Assembly (NCBI GenBank): GCA_008638375.1
Contig: CM018052.1
Location: 12,731,506 to 12,795,505 of the forward strand
DNA length: 64,000 nt
Source of the DNA: Nyssa sinensis
Lineage: Eukaryota > Streptophyta > Magnoliopsida > Cornales > Nyssaceae
Direction of reading: 5' to 3'
This document shows, piece after piece, positions 46,161 to 58,189 of this stretch (position 1 is the first letter of the stretch; each line of letters starts with the position of its first letter). A model generated the notes under the pieces. It made no database searches. It was not told where the DNA came from and saw only the letters and a list, made by a program, of their open reading frames with translations. Position numbers and translations under genes: made by a program.

Positions 46161-46835
46161 GTCGACATATACTGCTTCTATTTCAAATCTGGTATCCGAT
46201 TTTCTTATGAAAATATAGGGACAAATCAGATTATTTGCATATCTTTCATTTTGTAAATATTCAATGAGGCGATTGTACCGCATGCACCCAGACTATTTCA
46301 ATCCATATAGTGATCGTTATAGCTTGATTGAATACATGCTATGAGATTGTGAATCACTAGCTTTAGGAACTTTAAATCCTTTAGGAATTTTCATGTATAT
46401 GTCATTATCAAGTGATCCATATAGGTATGATGTGATTACATCCATAAGACGCATGTCTAGTCCTTTTGAGACTACTAGACTTATAAAAAATTGAAACATA
46501 ATTGTATCCATGATTGGAGAATATGTCTCTTCATAATCATTACCAGGTCTATGCGAAAAATCTTGTGTTACAAGTCTGGCTTTATAGCTGATATTTTATT
46601 TTTTTTATTATGTTTACGTATAAATACCCATTTGTACCCTACAAGCTTTATACCTTTAGGTGTCTGGACTACAGGTCTAAATACCTCTTGTTTTACTTAC
46701 GAGTATAACTCAGCCTGTATCGCTTCCTTCTATTTTGGCCAATCATTTCTATGTCGACTTTCTTTGACGCTTTGTGGTTCAGGATCCTCATCACCTCTGG
46801 TGATTTCAAGTAATATTGAGAAGACAAATATATGA
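46161..46835 (-). pseudogene. Copia reverse transcriptase fragment, copy 1
   Basis: Pieces read as Copia RT: a start resembling RNDWPK, VGYKW-type text shifted out of frame, then MRLMDVITSYLYGSLDNDIY and SLYGLKQSGCMRY. It ends at AVYVD, the first aspartate of the YVDD catalytic box, where the family-D LTR begins. Several stops are present. It cannot encode an enzyme. Confidence 0.8.
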
Positions 46836-46978
46836 TCAATAATAATACCACTTTGATCCTATATATCCCCATTAGATACATAACTTATCGAGATCTCTTT
46901 ATTTTTGGGTACCTGTGCCTCTTCAGGGGCTACTTGTTCTGCTTCAAGGGATATTACTTCTTCAGGAAGCATTTCCTC

Positions 46979-48735
46979 TTATAGAGGTATTTGTTTATCT
47001 TTCTCATAAGGTATCATTATACCAAAATTGGTTTTATTATGTGTGGTCTCTTCAAGAGTTGCCATTTCTTTTGTTTCTTGTGTTTTCTTCTTCTGGGAAA
47101 GCTTATCTTTTGCACCAATGGGTCTACCATGCTTCAGGCATGCCATAGAGTCATTTGTTGCTGTAGTAATGGATTGTCCTACAGAGACGTCAATTCGTGC
47201 CGGAGTATTTGTAACTGGTATATGCGATTTCATTATTTTCTTTGTATCAATGAATGCATTTGGTAATTGATTTGCAAATGAATGATCTTTTGAACCTCTA
47301 GTTCACATTGATTAGTTCGAGGATCAAAATGAGCCAATGTCTTTGCATTCCATGAAATTTTATGCTGAGCTTCTAACTTCAGCTTCTCTCTCCCTAATGA
47401 TAGGAAAACTGTTTCATCAAAATGACAATCTGCAAATCGTGCAGTATAGAAATCACCTATCAAGGTTTCAAGGTATCTTATGATTGATGGAGAATCAAAA
47501 CCAACATAAATTACTAATCGTCGTTGGGGACCCATTTTAGTACATTTTGGGTGTGCTATAGGGACTTGCACAGCACAACCAAAGATTCTTAGGTGAAACA
47601 CATTTGGTGGGTAACCAAGTATAATTTGTAAAGGGGAATATTAGTGATAAGTAGTTGGCCTAATACGAATTAATGTCACAGCATGCAATATGGCATGTCC
47701 CCAAGCAGAACTGGGAAGATTTATCCTTATTAGTAAAAGTCTAACAATTAATTGGAGACGTTTGATCAAAGATTCTACTAAACCATTTTGTGTGTGTACG
47801 TGAGCAACAGGGTGTTCAACACTAATTTCTATTGATATGCAATATTCATTAAATGCTTGCGATGTAAATTCACTAGCATTATTGAGACGTATTGCCTTGA
47901 TAGGATGATTAAGGAATTATGCTCTTAATGTAATGATTTGAGCAAGGAGTCTCGTAAATGTTACATTATGAGATGAAAGTAAACAAACATGAGACCATCT
48001 AGTTGATGTATCTATCAATACCATAAAGTAACAAAATGGTCCACTTAGTGGGTGAATAGGTCCACATATATCTCCTTGAATGCTTTCCAAAAACATTGGA
48101 GATTTAACACCCACCTTCGTGGGAGATGGCATCATTATCAGTTTTCCCTGAGAACAACTAGTGCATGAATATTCACATGGTAAAAGAATCTTCTGGTTCT
48201 TTAAAGGATGTTCATGTGAATTCTCAATGATTCTCCGCATCATTATTGCCCCTAGGTGGCCAAATCGGTCATGCCAAAGCACAATGGTATTTGAGTCAGT
48301 GAACTTTTGGTTAATCACAACATGTGATTTAATGACATTTATAGTAGTTGGGTACAATCCCAACGAGAGATCAGAAAGTTTCTCTAGGAAGATCTTCTTG
48401 TTTGAAATCATAGATGTGATACAAAGGTATTCCATATCACCCTCATTAATGGTCTCAATCTGATATCCATTTCGGCGGATATCTTTAAAACTACGCAAAT
48501 TTCTTTTGGATTTGCTAGATTATAAGGCATCATTTATATGAAATGTTGTCTCATTTGGCAATATGATGCCAGCTCTTCCACAGCCTTCAATCATGTTTGC
48601 AACACTAGATATGGTGTTGACATTAGCTTTATATAATTCTAGAGTAAAGAAATATCTTTTATCTCAAAGGATTATATGAGTAGTGGCACTGTTTGCCAGA
48701 CAAATATCTCCATTATCTATTTGAAATCTATCAAT
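46979..48735 (-). pseudogene. Copia protease and integrase, copy 1
   Basis: The protease active site at about 48690 reads NSATTH, where DSATTH is expected, so the catalytic Asp is lost. The GAG-pre-integrase domain follows (LWHDRFGHLG; zinc-binding CTSCSQGK), then the integrase core with GDICGPIHP and HTQNGLVES (catalytic Glu), then the C-terminal segment with MGPQRRLVIYVGFDSPSIIR. Stops stand at 47917 (a possible CAA-to-TAA) and near 47643, with a frameshift at about 47235 before the linker with GRPIGAKDK. Copy 2 has the same defects. Confidence 0.82.
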
Positions 48736-48989
48736 TTATTATAACGTATTAAAAATAGAGATAGGAAAAAGTTAAATTGCATTGAAGTAACATAATTCAA
48801 CATTACAGTGGGTTAAAACAACATAAATACTATAGTAGGTTAAACAAAGCAACATAATATAACAAAGAACATTAATTGATATCTATGTTCCCATCGCCTA
48901 TTAAATGGTCAATTCTTCCACTAGGATCTATAAAAAAATTTGAGACATCTAGATGTGTAATATCCATATGATCATTTAAGATAAAGATC

Positions 48990-49899
48990 CACAAAAATGT
49001 CTAGGCGTACGATAGGTAAGTGACCAGTGTCATTTTCCAACTCAACGATAACAAGATTATTCAGGATCTTGAACTAATTTTTGTTTTCCCTTTTGTTGCT
49101 TCACTTCAATATTATTATTGCACTTTAGGTACTGTGGTGTGTCTCTTTTGGGACAATTAAGAAAATTATTCTTGTGACTACCACGATATGAATTATTATG
49201 CCAGTCACGACTGCGACCACATCTCTGGCCATATCCACGCCCATGCTCATGTCTCTATCTATATGATGAAATTGCATTTGTTTCAGGAAATGCATTTTCA
49301 TTCTCTCCAGGGAATGGTACAGGGTCAGTGGGATGTAACTGATGGTTTTTCATCACAAGGTCACTATGCTGCCCAACTAGGAGAAGATATGATATTAATT
49401 CAGAATATTTAGTAAATCGACGCTCTCGATATTGTTACTACAAGGCAATATTCAAGGAATGAAATGTTAAAAATGTCTTTTCCAACATGTTTGCATCTGT
49501 AATATTCTCTTCACACAATTTCAATTGCGAAGTATTTCTGAATAATGCAGAATTGTATTCACTGATTGATTTAAAATCCTGCAACCTCAGGTGCAGTCAA
49601 TCATACCTAGCCCTTGGGAGAATGATAGTACGTTGATAGTCATACCTTTCTATTAGATTCCTCTAAATGATTAGTGGATCTTTTACCATTAGATATTTGG
49701 CTTTAGGCCTTCTTGAATATGATGATGAAGAAATATCAGTGCATGTGCACGATCCTTCAAAGATGCTATGTTTTTTTTCTTTAATAGTATCACCGAGACT
49801 ATTGGCTTCAAGGTGAAGTTTAGCATCAAAGATCCAGGATAAATAATTCTTTCCCGTGATATCTAACGCAACAAATTCAAGCTTGTTGAGATTTAACAT
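48990..49899 (-). pseudogene. Copia gag, copy 1
   Basis: Starts at 49899 (MLNLNKLEFVALDITGKNYL), a typical Copia gag opening. The middle part is broken by stops. Gly/Arg-rich text (GHGRGYGQRCGRSRD) near 49240-49200 and a decayed zinc knuckle with HWSLTYRTP near 49010-49060 follow. Confidence 0.75.
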
Positions 49900-50009
49900 A
49901 ATATAAATAAAATAAAGGCAATATTTAGATTCAAATGTATCAAATATTACTTCTATTTCAATACCTCTATCATGGACCAGAGCTTCGTACTGATAACATA
50001 TTATAAAGT

Positions 50010-50344
50010 TGATGGACAATATTCAATCACATCAGTGCACACAAATATTTACGTGACTCAGATTCAGGCCTATGTCTACATATAAAAGAGAGAAGGATTT
50101 TCACTATTTATATAAGTGAGTACAATAGAGAATTCACTATGTGTACAACTTAGTTGTTGCTATCTCTCTTAGTAGTATTATTTACTTCAGAAGTTTGTAC
50201 CTAATCTTTTCTGTTAGGGTCGTCCATATAAGCATTTTGCCACCTTGAGTTTTAGAATTTCATTGGCATCCATTAGTTTATGCCTTATGACATAGTTGCC
50301 ATGTCTATTTCAAGTGGGTGTGATTGGCACCCACTTTCATAACA
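50010..50344 (-). repeat. Copia 5' LTR, copy 1
   Basis: 335 bp, TGATGGACAA to CATAACA on the plus strand (TG...CA). It lies directly outside a region reading TTATCAGTACGAAGCTC on the element's strand, the usual Copia primer-site context. An inverted repeat (AAGTGGGTG/CACCCACTT) sits near the outer end and a TATATAAATAG box near 50110-50120 (minus). Confidence 0.75.
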
Positions 50345-51261
50345 ACATGTATATATATAGTGCTAATAATAATAATAAATAATATATGTTAAAAAAATAA
50401 GTAATGAATCATTTATTTTTAATAAACATGATAATGGAGATAGAGATAAGTGGTTTTGGACTTTTAAAGTTTCATGTGCTAACATCAAATATTTCAACTT
50501 GATATTTTTTTTAGATGATGAAAAATTCATTTTTTTAAATTCATATTATTGAAGTGTTCTTGAATCCTTAATCCAAATACAGATTGTTGTAACTGTTAAA
50601 TTCTTTTTTTTTCCCTTAATAACTCAATGTTAATTTTAGTATGATATTTCAAATTGAAAATAACTTGGACAGTAAAGTTATGAAAGAAATTTTAATAATC
50701 TAATATTCTTATTTCATATTTTAGATGTCGTACAATTGTGGTGAAAATGAATGTGTGAATCGGTTGAAAACACAAGTATTTTATTAGAGGGAGTTTAGCT
50801 TTTATTATTTAATTTTTAATATATACTATTTATGATTTGTTACTATATTTAGTAATGTGTATATATAATTATTATTAATAATGTATAAAGAGAGAGATCC
50901 GACAGTATGTATAACGAGGGATGAGAGTGATCAATGAAGCGAGAGCGGGAGAAATTAATTTAGTAAGGAGAGAGTCGGAGGAGAGAGAGAAAATTAGATA
51001 TGTAGAGAGATTAATTACACAGAAATGAAGAGAGAGAGAGAGAGACATTAATTTAGATAACAGAACGTTAGTAGAGAAAGAAAATTAAATAAAAAGAGAG
51101 ATTAAATAGAGAGAATAGAGATAAGAGTGATGACTGGAGAGAGAGATCAATTAAATAGAGAGAGAGAGAGTGTGTGTGTCAGGAATTTAAGATGATGTGA
51201 GATATAAAGCCTACGACAGTGTAAAATTTGAGTTTTGAGTTGTAAATTAATTCCAATATAA
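50345..51261. other. Non-coding flank with GA-rich microsatellites
   Basis: No gene seen. AT-rich until about 50880, then GA-rich runs (50890-51180, several (GA)n and a (GT)n). Fully repeated at 63045-63961 with only minor repeat-number changes. Confidence 0.7.
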
Positions 51262-51640
51262 AAGATTTCACAATTCTAGAGGTGAAATTTGATTTTAAGA
51301 AAGATGATTTCAATTTATTTTGAAAAGGGTCCGCAATTTCAGATGTGAAATTAGAATTTGATTTGAAAAAGATTCTACAATTTCAAATGTGAAATTGGAT
51401 TTGATTTTAAGAAAGATGATTCTATTCTATTTGAAAAGAAGAGATCCATGACCCCAAATGTAAAATTGAGTTTAATTTAAGAAAAGATTATTCCAGTTTG
51501 ATTTTGAAAAAAAGGGTTCAACAATTTCATATGTAAAATTTGGTTTGATTCTAAGAAAGTTGATTCCAATTTTGATCTTCAAAAGGGTTTTAAAACATGA
51601 AATTGGGTTTGATTTTTGGAATGATGATTCCAATTTTATC
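51262..51640. repeat. Minisatellite with palindromic core
   Basis: About six diverged units, 65-80 bp apart, each with a core like CAATTTCAAATGTGAAATTG (an almost perfect palindrome) and GATTTTAAGAAAGATGATTC. Only the first part is visible in the second duplication unit before the window ends. Confidence 0.7.
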
Positions 51641-54600
51641 ATTAAGAAATATTTATTTTCAAAAGAACATATAACTAGCTTGATTGAAAAACATATTCAT
51701 TTTTAAATATTTAACATAATTTCACAAATGGAATAATAGATATGCTTGAAATAATGAGAGTTGTATATTTAACTTTATAATTTAAATAGGCATTTTACAA
51801 ATCACCATAGCACTTCAAAACAGAATAATAAAATATGCAATTTAAAGTAGAGATTTACTCACTTGCAGTTTCGGTTCTTTGTTAGTGGTAAATTTTGCCT
51901 TTCCCTTTATGGATCCTAAAAATATAGTTAATATACATAATACAAGCTTGGTTCATTTGTTTATCAACACTGCATGTCATTTAGTTATTCTCTGGTCTCA
52001 TATTATTATATTTCCTTTTTTGAATTCAATAGTGGCTATATGTATGTTATTGAACCCAGCATTTTGTAAAAAATCGGAATGGGTCTAGACTGAAAGTTTA
52101 AAGCCTGAAACTAAATTCAGGCAGGGCTGGGTCTGTGGTTCAGGAGCTCCGACCATCTCCATTGTTCTCACTTCTTCCTTATTGAGAGATCAAAGCCAAC
52201 GACAATCTCAAGTCCTCTTTCGAGCTCTCGCCATAGTCGTTATTGATGGAGGTCCTTGTTGCAAATTCAACGACTCAGTGGTTTCAAGATGTTCACGATA
52301 AAAGTTGAAGATGAGTGATGCCTATATTGTGTCATACCATGTTAGAACCATGAACGATGCCTTCGATATGAGGGTTTGATTGACGATGCTACACTATCAG
52401 TTTGCCATCATCACCGTGACTTGTGTTGTTCAAATTTTCATTTAATCTTAAATGTTAGTTGTTGCAACCATCTAGTCTTATTTTTAAAAAAACGTTTGAT
52501 TGATATTTGTTCTATTTTCTTTACTTTGTTATGCTTTGATTCATGGACTTTTCCTTTGTTTTGTTCAATTGAGTCCTTTGAAATAGATTCCCCCCCTCTT
52601 TGTGTATTGGTGACTTGTGTTGTTTGTTAATTGGTCGGGCTTGGGCCTAACCTGAAACAAACGAGTTTTAACATGGGTTGGGCTCGGGACAGGCCTGGGC
52701 TGATTGCCTCAAAACTCAGGCTGAGCCTAAACAGGTCTCGAGCATGACCCGGCCCGGCCCAGTCCGCCTGAGTTACAGCCCTAGTATTATATGGGACAAC
52801 AAGAACCACATCGCTTCTCTCTCCTGATTGCAAGACCTGTCCGGATGGTCCCAAATTTACACCTTTTGATCAGTTTTAAGTAAGCAACCAGTCTTCCATG
52901 CATAAAGAAATAATTGTTTTTTATTCTCTTTTGGATAGTGAATTTTAGGCGTGGAGTGCTGTTTGTTTCTCGTGGGAGTAATGTGTTGGTACTGTATTTG
53001 GCAAAACTTTCCTCCAAACTTTAAATAAAATGATGGGCTTAATGAATTTCGATTAAAGGTCTGAACAACTTTTGTCAGTTCTATCTTAAAACAAAAAAAA
53101 AATAATTGTGTTAAGACTTCTAAGAAGTTTTCACGATTTTTTTGGACACATAATTTTTTGGCAAAGAATTTTCTTTGTTGCTGTATTTTTTTTTTTTTTG
53201 GTTGTGTTTTCTTTCCTCTATATAATTTTTTTTGTTTTATCAATGTTAAAGTATTACCGCTTTTTTAAGAAACAAAATTTGTTTGATATATTTTTAAAAA
53301 CATGTAGAATACTTTTTTTTTAATTTAAGAAAAATTTCAAATTTCTATTCAGATAGAATTTTTTAAACATCTCTGTTGAAAAAATGTGAATTTTTTGACA
53401 TAATTTTTAATTTTTTTTTTGTTTTATTAATGTTAAAGTATTACAATTTTCCTAAGGAATAAAAATTGTTTGATGTATTGTTAAAAAAATGTGTAATGTT
53501 TTTTTTTTTTTTTTTTTGAAGTAATTTCTCAAAGTTCTCTGTCCCAAGACAAAGACATTCCTTTGTCCATATTTAGTGGACACATAATGTTTTACAAAAT
53601 TTCTCTGTTGAAAAAGATGAATTTTTTTTACAGAATTTCTTATGCAATATGGATTTTGTTTGATAGAATTTGATTTTTAGAGTCCAAATATATAATTTTT
53701 ATGAAACAAAAATTTATATATTACAAGTTAGTTAATTTTAAAGTTTCTAAAACAAAGAAGTGGTGATGTGGCAATGGGCTGGGCACAGAAATGAGAGTTT
53801 CACCAATTTTTCTATGTTTTTACATAGAGGGTTATTTTGGTCAAGTAAAATATGAGGGACTTTTGGGTTAAGAAAATTTGGACGGAACCTAATACCAATT
53901 ATGTACCTATTCAGGAACCACGGAAGAACGACCCTATTAAATTTTTTCTTGCAACAGGTTTTTGTGCTTTGGAAATTGAAATAGATAACTAGTATTTAGC
54001 TTCGTTGCTAAAGAATATTACTTCTTCCCTCCCGAGCTTGATGTGTTTTTTCAAGATGTCTTACAATTACGACAGGAAGCTGAAGTCTGGAAACTCTGGT
54101 TTGCCAATGTAATGGTTGCTGATGAATTGGCAAGACGATGATCTGTCATTGATTCATTGAAGATACGGAATTTTGGTTTGAAGACCCGCCATCTTGGTTG
54201 GGTTCGTTTTTGGTTTTTGATTGTGTTGTTTGGTCCCCTCTTTGGTTGGGTCGGTGTTGGGTGGTTTTTGTATTTGTTTGGAATATTCAGAATGTTGGTG
54301 TTGTTGTTGTTTTCTTCGTATCAATAAATCCTCTTGCTTGTGTTGGCGGCAAAAAAACCGTACGTCTAATAATCCTTACTCCAAAAAATTGAAAAGGAAA
54401 AAGGGAAAGAGAGACAATATGATTTATTAATTTCAAAATCTTACAAGTTGGAAAAAGTCGCTTACATTGGAATATCAAAAGCAACATTTATTGAAAAATG
54501 GCAGTGAATGGGAACGAAATGTCAATATCTCTGACCATTGAACGATCGAAAATTCTTCAATATCAACCAAGAATGTTCATGATATTACAACATGGAGCAT

Positions 54601-55465
54601 TCCATAATCATGTATTTCTATGGAATGCACTACACATATATCATGAATAAAGAAACCATGCATCATTTTTTCATTCTTCTCCTTTTTATATTGATGTACA
54701 ATTTACCCTCTTATAATTAATATTTAATAATACTTAATAATTTTTTAAGGAACTAATTTCATTTCACAGTATATAACTAATAATTTTATTACTTAATAAT
54801 TAATACATTTTAAGTTTTTTTTTTTTTACAATATCAGTTATTAGAGAGATAAAATAGTTATATATGTATTTATATATATATATATATCCTATTTATGACA
54901 TCTATTGATAATTATATTAATTAATTCTACATAATTGAAGTCAAAAATATTGTAACCCAAAAATTATATCAAGAAACACAACTTCTTCACTTAAAATAGA
55001 CATTACAAGTTTTTTATGCCATAAATTGAGTATTTGTATGTATTTGTTTAATGAAAAATTACAAACTCATTAAAAATTTGTATATAAGATTTTATTTTTG
55101 TAATGAAAATTATTTTTATGTAAGAAACAGTTCATGACTAATAAAAGTATGAGAAACTTAATATTGAAGCTTTGAAAAATTAGTTATTGACTTTCGCTTT
55201 ATTTTTCTTTCCCCAACACTTGCATGGGTGCGAAAAATCGTTTAACAGAATATTGAAGCTTTGAAAAAGCCCAGTGATCGAGGGGTGATTACCATGTTAT
55301 TAGTGCAAAAAACACCTTTGGAATAATAATAGTAGTAGTAGTAGTAGTCAAATTATTTTTATATGATCATCAGATTCATATAACTTTCACCATGACTTAA
55401 TTAATTTTAAGTTTTATTATGACTCTATAAATTTTAAGATTGCGTTGGACGTTACAAGGGGTGAC

Positions 55466-55498
<33 letters not shown>

Positions 55499-55676
55499 GT
55501 CAAATTTCAAGTGTCAAATGCCATGCAAATACGGTTATTCATTTTCTTTTCCCCATTTATTGTGGTAGGGACATGAATCTAGAGGTTTGAATAGTCATCT
55601 TAATCTAGATATGGAGCCACAAATTAGAGCTACATTCACATTTTATTCGTCTTCAGACAAGCTTTCCCAGCACTAC
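51641..55676. other. Intergenic region upstream of the BBE-like gene
   Basis: AT-rich, no convincing gene. Noted parts: a GGCCCGGCC-rich segment at 52630-52790, of the kind seen in dispersed plant repeats; T-rich diverged repeats near 53160-53520 sharing TTAATGTTAAAGTATTAC-like text; and a short protein-like stretch at about 54010-54140 (ELDVFFQDVLQLRQEAEVW) closed by a stop, which I cannot assign. Microsatellites (AGT)n at 55331-55348 and (ATA)n at 55466-55498 lie 200-350 bp before the gene. Confidence 0.5.
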
Positions 55677-55684
55677 TATAAATA
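55677..55684 (+). promoter_or_regulatory. TATA box of the BBE-like gene
   Basis: TATAAATA at 55677-55684. With the usual plant spacing, transcription should start near 55705-55715. That excludes the ATG at 55706 and leaves a short CA-rich leader (CAACAGCAACAAATCA) before the ATG at 55733. Confidence 0.75.
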
Positions 55685-55732
55685 GCAGGCCTTTTATGCT
55701 CTTTCATGCACAAAATCAACAGCAACAAATCA

Positions 55733-57352
55733 ATGAAGACTCCAAGCACTTCATTGCTTTCCCTTCTTTTTGTTTTTCTCCTCCCAATTTCATGGGAAGC
55801 TTCAGCTCACACTCATGAAGATTTTCTTCAATGTCTTTCTCTTCATTCTCAACACTCCGCCTCAATCTCCAACGTCATTTACACCCCAAACAACGCTTCA
55901 TATTTACCTATCTTGGAGTTCTCAATACAAAACCTTCGATTCTCGTCTGCCACCACTCCGAAACCTCTGGTTATTGTTACACCATTGCATGAATCCCAAA
56001 TTCAGGCTACCATTTATTGTTCCAGAAACCATGGCATGCAGATTAGAGTCCGAAGTGGAGGACATGACTACGAGGGCCTTTCTTATGTTTCTGATATCCC
56101 GTTTATTATTGTTGATCTGATTAACCTTCGATCAATCACTGTCGACGCTGAAAATAGCACTGCATGGGTTCAAGCTGGTGCAACTGTCGGTGAACTTTAT
56201 TACCGAATTGCTGAGAAAAGTAAAACTCTTGCCTTCCCGGCAGGTGTTTGCCCTACTATAGGTGTTGGTGGGCACTTCAGTGGAGGCGGATATGGCACCT
56301 TGTTGCGTAAATATGGCCTTGCTGCTGATAATATCATCGATGCTCGATTAATGGATGTTAATGGCAGAATTCTTGACAGAGAATCCATGGGGGAAGACCT
56401 CTTTTGGGCCATAAGAGGAGGTGGAGGTGCTAGTTTTGGAGTCATTCTCGCATGGAAAATAAAGTTGGCTCCTGTTCCATCAACTGTAACTGTTTTCACA
56501 GTCCGCAGGACCTTAGAACAAAATGCAACCAAGATTGTCCATCAGTGGCAATATGTTGCGCACAAGTTTCCTGAAGATCTATTCATCAGAATCCTCATAA
56601 GAAGTTTAAATTCTAGCCAAGATGAAAAGAGAACAATACAAGCCTCATTCAACTCGTTGTTCCTTGGTGGAGTTGATAAGCTCATTTCGTTGATGCAAGA
56701 AAGCTTTCCAGAGTTGGGTTTGGTGAAAGAAGACTGCATCGAAATGAGTTGGATTGAATCTATACTCTACTTTGCCGGTTTCCCAAGTGGAGCATCCTTT
56801 GATGTTTTGCTGGACAGGACTCCTCTGGCACGATCATATTTCAAAGCAAAATCAGACTATGTAAAGGAACCGATTTCTGAAAGTGGATTGGAAGGGATAT
56901 GGAAACAGTTTTACGAAGAAGATGTAGAGGCTGCTGAGATGATTTTGAGTCCATATGGTGGAAGGATGGATGAAATTTCAGAGTCTTCAATTCCATTCCC
57001 ACACAGAGCTGGCAATATATACAAAATTCAGCACTTGGTGTATTGGGCTGAAGAGGGCACAGCGGCGTCCAAAAGGCATCTAACTTGGATTAGAAGGCTG
57101 TACAGTTACATGGCTCCATATGTTTCCAAGTCCCCAAGACTTGCATACATCAACTATAGGGATCTTGACATTGGAGTAAACAATAATGGCAACACAAGCT
57201 ACATACAGGCAAGCATTTGGGGTATTAAATATTTCAAGAACAACTTCAACAGGTTGGTACATGTCAAGACCATGGTTGATCCTAATAATTTCTTCAGGAA
57301 TGAACAAAGCATTCCACCACTGTCATCGTGGTGGAAGAAGAGGGGTGATTGA
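55733..57352 (+). CDS. Berberine-bridge-enzyme-like FAD-linked oxidase
   Basis: Intronless gene of 539 codons, the usual family length. An N-terminal hydrophobic stretch ending in ASA (residues about 1-25) is a signal peptide, so the protein should be secreted or vacuolar. An FAD-binding PCMH-type domain follows (about 70-245). His111 (RSGGHDYEG) and Cys173 (AGVCPTIGVGGHFSGGGYG) are the two residues that bind FAD bicovalently in this family. Cys34 and Cys96 fit the conserved disulfide. The BBE C-terminal domain (about 470-530) contains NYRDLDIG, whose Tyr475 matches the catalytic Tyr of cannabinoid synthases, and DPNNFFRNEQSIPPL. Five N-glycosylation sequons are visible (N54, N141, N264, N293, N487). 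It resembles cannabinoid-synthase-like and reticuline-oxidase-like enzymes, but the substrate cannot be read from the sequence. All key residues are intact. An in-frame ATG at 55706 would add nine residues but lies too close to the TATA box. Confidence 0.93.
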   Translation: MKTPSTSLLSLLFVFLLPISWEASAHTHEDFLQCLSLHSQHSASISNVIYTPNNASYLPILEFSIQNLRFSSATTPKPLVIVTPLHESQIQATIYCSRNHGMQIRVRSGGHDYEGLSYVSDIPFIIVDLINLRSITVDAENSTAWVQAGATVGELYYRIAEKSKTLAFPAGVCPTIGVGGHFSGGGYGTLLRKYGLAADNIIDARLMDVNGRILDRESMGEDLFWAIRGGGGASFGVILAWKIKLAPVPSTVTVFTVRRTLEQNATKIVHQWQYVAHKFPEDLFIRILIRSLNSSQDEKRTIQASFNSLFLGGVDKLISLMQESFPELGLVKEDCIEMSWIESILYFAGFPSGASFDVLLDRTPLARSYFKAKSDYVKEPISESGLEGIWKQFYEEDVEAAEMILSPYGGRMDEISESSIPFPHRAGNIYKIQHLVYWAEEGTAASKRHLTWIRRLYSYMAPYVSKSPRLAYINYRDLDIGVNNNGNTSYIQASIWGIKYFKNNFNRLVHVKTMVDPNNFFRNEQSIPPLSSWWKKRGD

Positions 57353-57398
57353 GTAAAATTGTGTTATAGAATTCTATATCTTTTGTCATGTAGTAGAA

Positions 57399-57404
57399 AA
57401 TAAA
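57399..57404 (+). other. Poly(A) signal of the BBE-like gene
   Basis: AATAAA 47 bp after the stop codon, followed by T-rich sequence. Confidence 0.65.
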
Positions 57405-57636
57405 GGCTTTAAGATCTTTACCAGATGGTTATGTAGTTGCAATAATTTGGCCAAATAAAGGATACCTTGCTTAATATTTCATCTTAAATTTGATAAAATT
57501 CTCAGTACAATACTGAGTTCCAAACTTGGTAGGAGAAACTTCCTCTTACCCGAATGTGTCTTAACCACAATCAGTCATATATGCAACACATGTACTTTTT
57601 GATTTATTTAATTCTTTTTTTGTTAAAACTAAATAG

Positions 57637-58169
57637 TCACATGATATAAATGCGGATGCATGTGTGACACACTAAAATTATATTGGAAGTTGTTTCTCCT
57701 ACTTGTTTTGAAGCCAAGTACTTTTGTCTTGGTCACAAAAAGTTATATGGCAAAATGGACCATGCTAGTTGTAAACACATCATTTGTGACCCTTGATTAA
57801 GTAGTAAAAACTAATCATTATGCTAAAAAAACACCTATTTCAAGTAGAGACTCTTCCCGATTGAGTCATATTCTCATTAGTATTCCTCTTGATGGAGTCC
57901 TAATCCTACTAGAACTCTCTTACCAGGATTCCTGTTGACGGAGTCCTAATCACATGATATAAATGCGGATGCATGTGTGATACACTAAAATTATATTGGA
58001 AGTTGTTTCTCCTACTTGTTTTGAAGCCAAGTACTGTTGTCTAGGTCACAAAAAGTTATACGGCAAAATGGTCCATGCTAGTTGTAAACACCTCATTTGT
58101 GACCCTTGATTAAGTAGTAAAAAGTGATATGCTAAAAAAACATATTTCAAGTAGAGACTCTTCCCGATT
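57637..58169. repeat. 313-bp-period direct repeat containing family-D LTR starts
   Basis: 57637-57862 and 57950-58169 are direct repeats with a few small indels. Each contains the family-D LTR start in the plus orientation (TGTAAACACATCATTTGTGA at 57770; again at 58083), opposite to the LTR at 58190-58874. The spacer 57863-57949 continues as LTR-D sequence with GAGTCCTAAT-type units. The segment ends at the boundary of duplication unit 2. Confidence 0.8.
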
Positions 58170-58189
58170 AATAAATATAGAGATTAGGA

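Larger units (their letters stand above)
46161..50344 (-). mobile_element. Ty1/Copia remnant, copy 1
   Basis: Minus-strand Copia element with 5' LTR (50010-50344), primer region, gag, protease, integrase and half of RT, then truncated by the family-D LTR at the RT active site. The order gag-PR-IN-RT defines Copia. Many stops and frameshifts are shared with copy 2 at 58875-63044, so decay came before the duplication. Confidence 0.85.
45413..58189 (+). repeat. Segmental duplication, unit 1 (complete)
   Basis: The sequence from 45413 is repeated from 58190 with an offset of 12,777 bp, falling to 12,714 and then 12,700 after indels of 63 and 14 bp, and is collinear to the end of the window (51298 matches 63998). 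The unit contains part of a family-D LTR, the Copia remnant, a spacer and the BBE-like gene. Shared TE-TE junctions show this is duplication of a segment, not repeated insertion. Confidence 0.88.

Noticed and set aside
52627..52854. Short minus-strand frame in GC-rich text
   Set aside because: The segment is a GGCCCGGCC-rich dispersed-repeat-like stretch; no homologous protein is recognisable.
54198..54430. Overlapping Trp/Val/Phe-rich frames of 64-69 codons
   Set aside because: The composition comes from a GT-rich stretch (TTGGTTGGGT and similar), and no domain or gene structure supports it.
55706..55732. Upstream ATG adding nine residues to the BBE-like protein
   Set aside because: It lies about 30 bp from the TATA start, at or before the expected transcription start.
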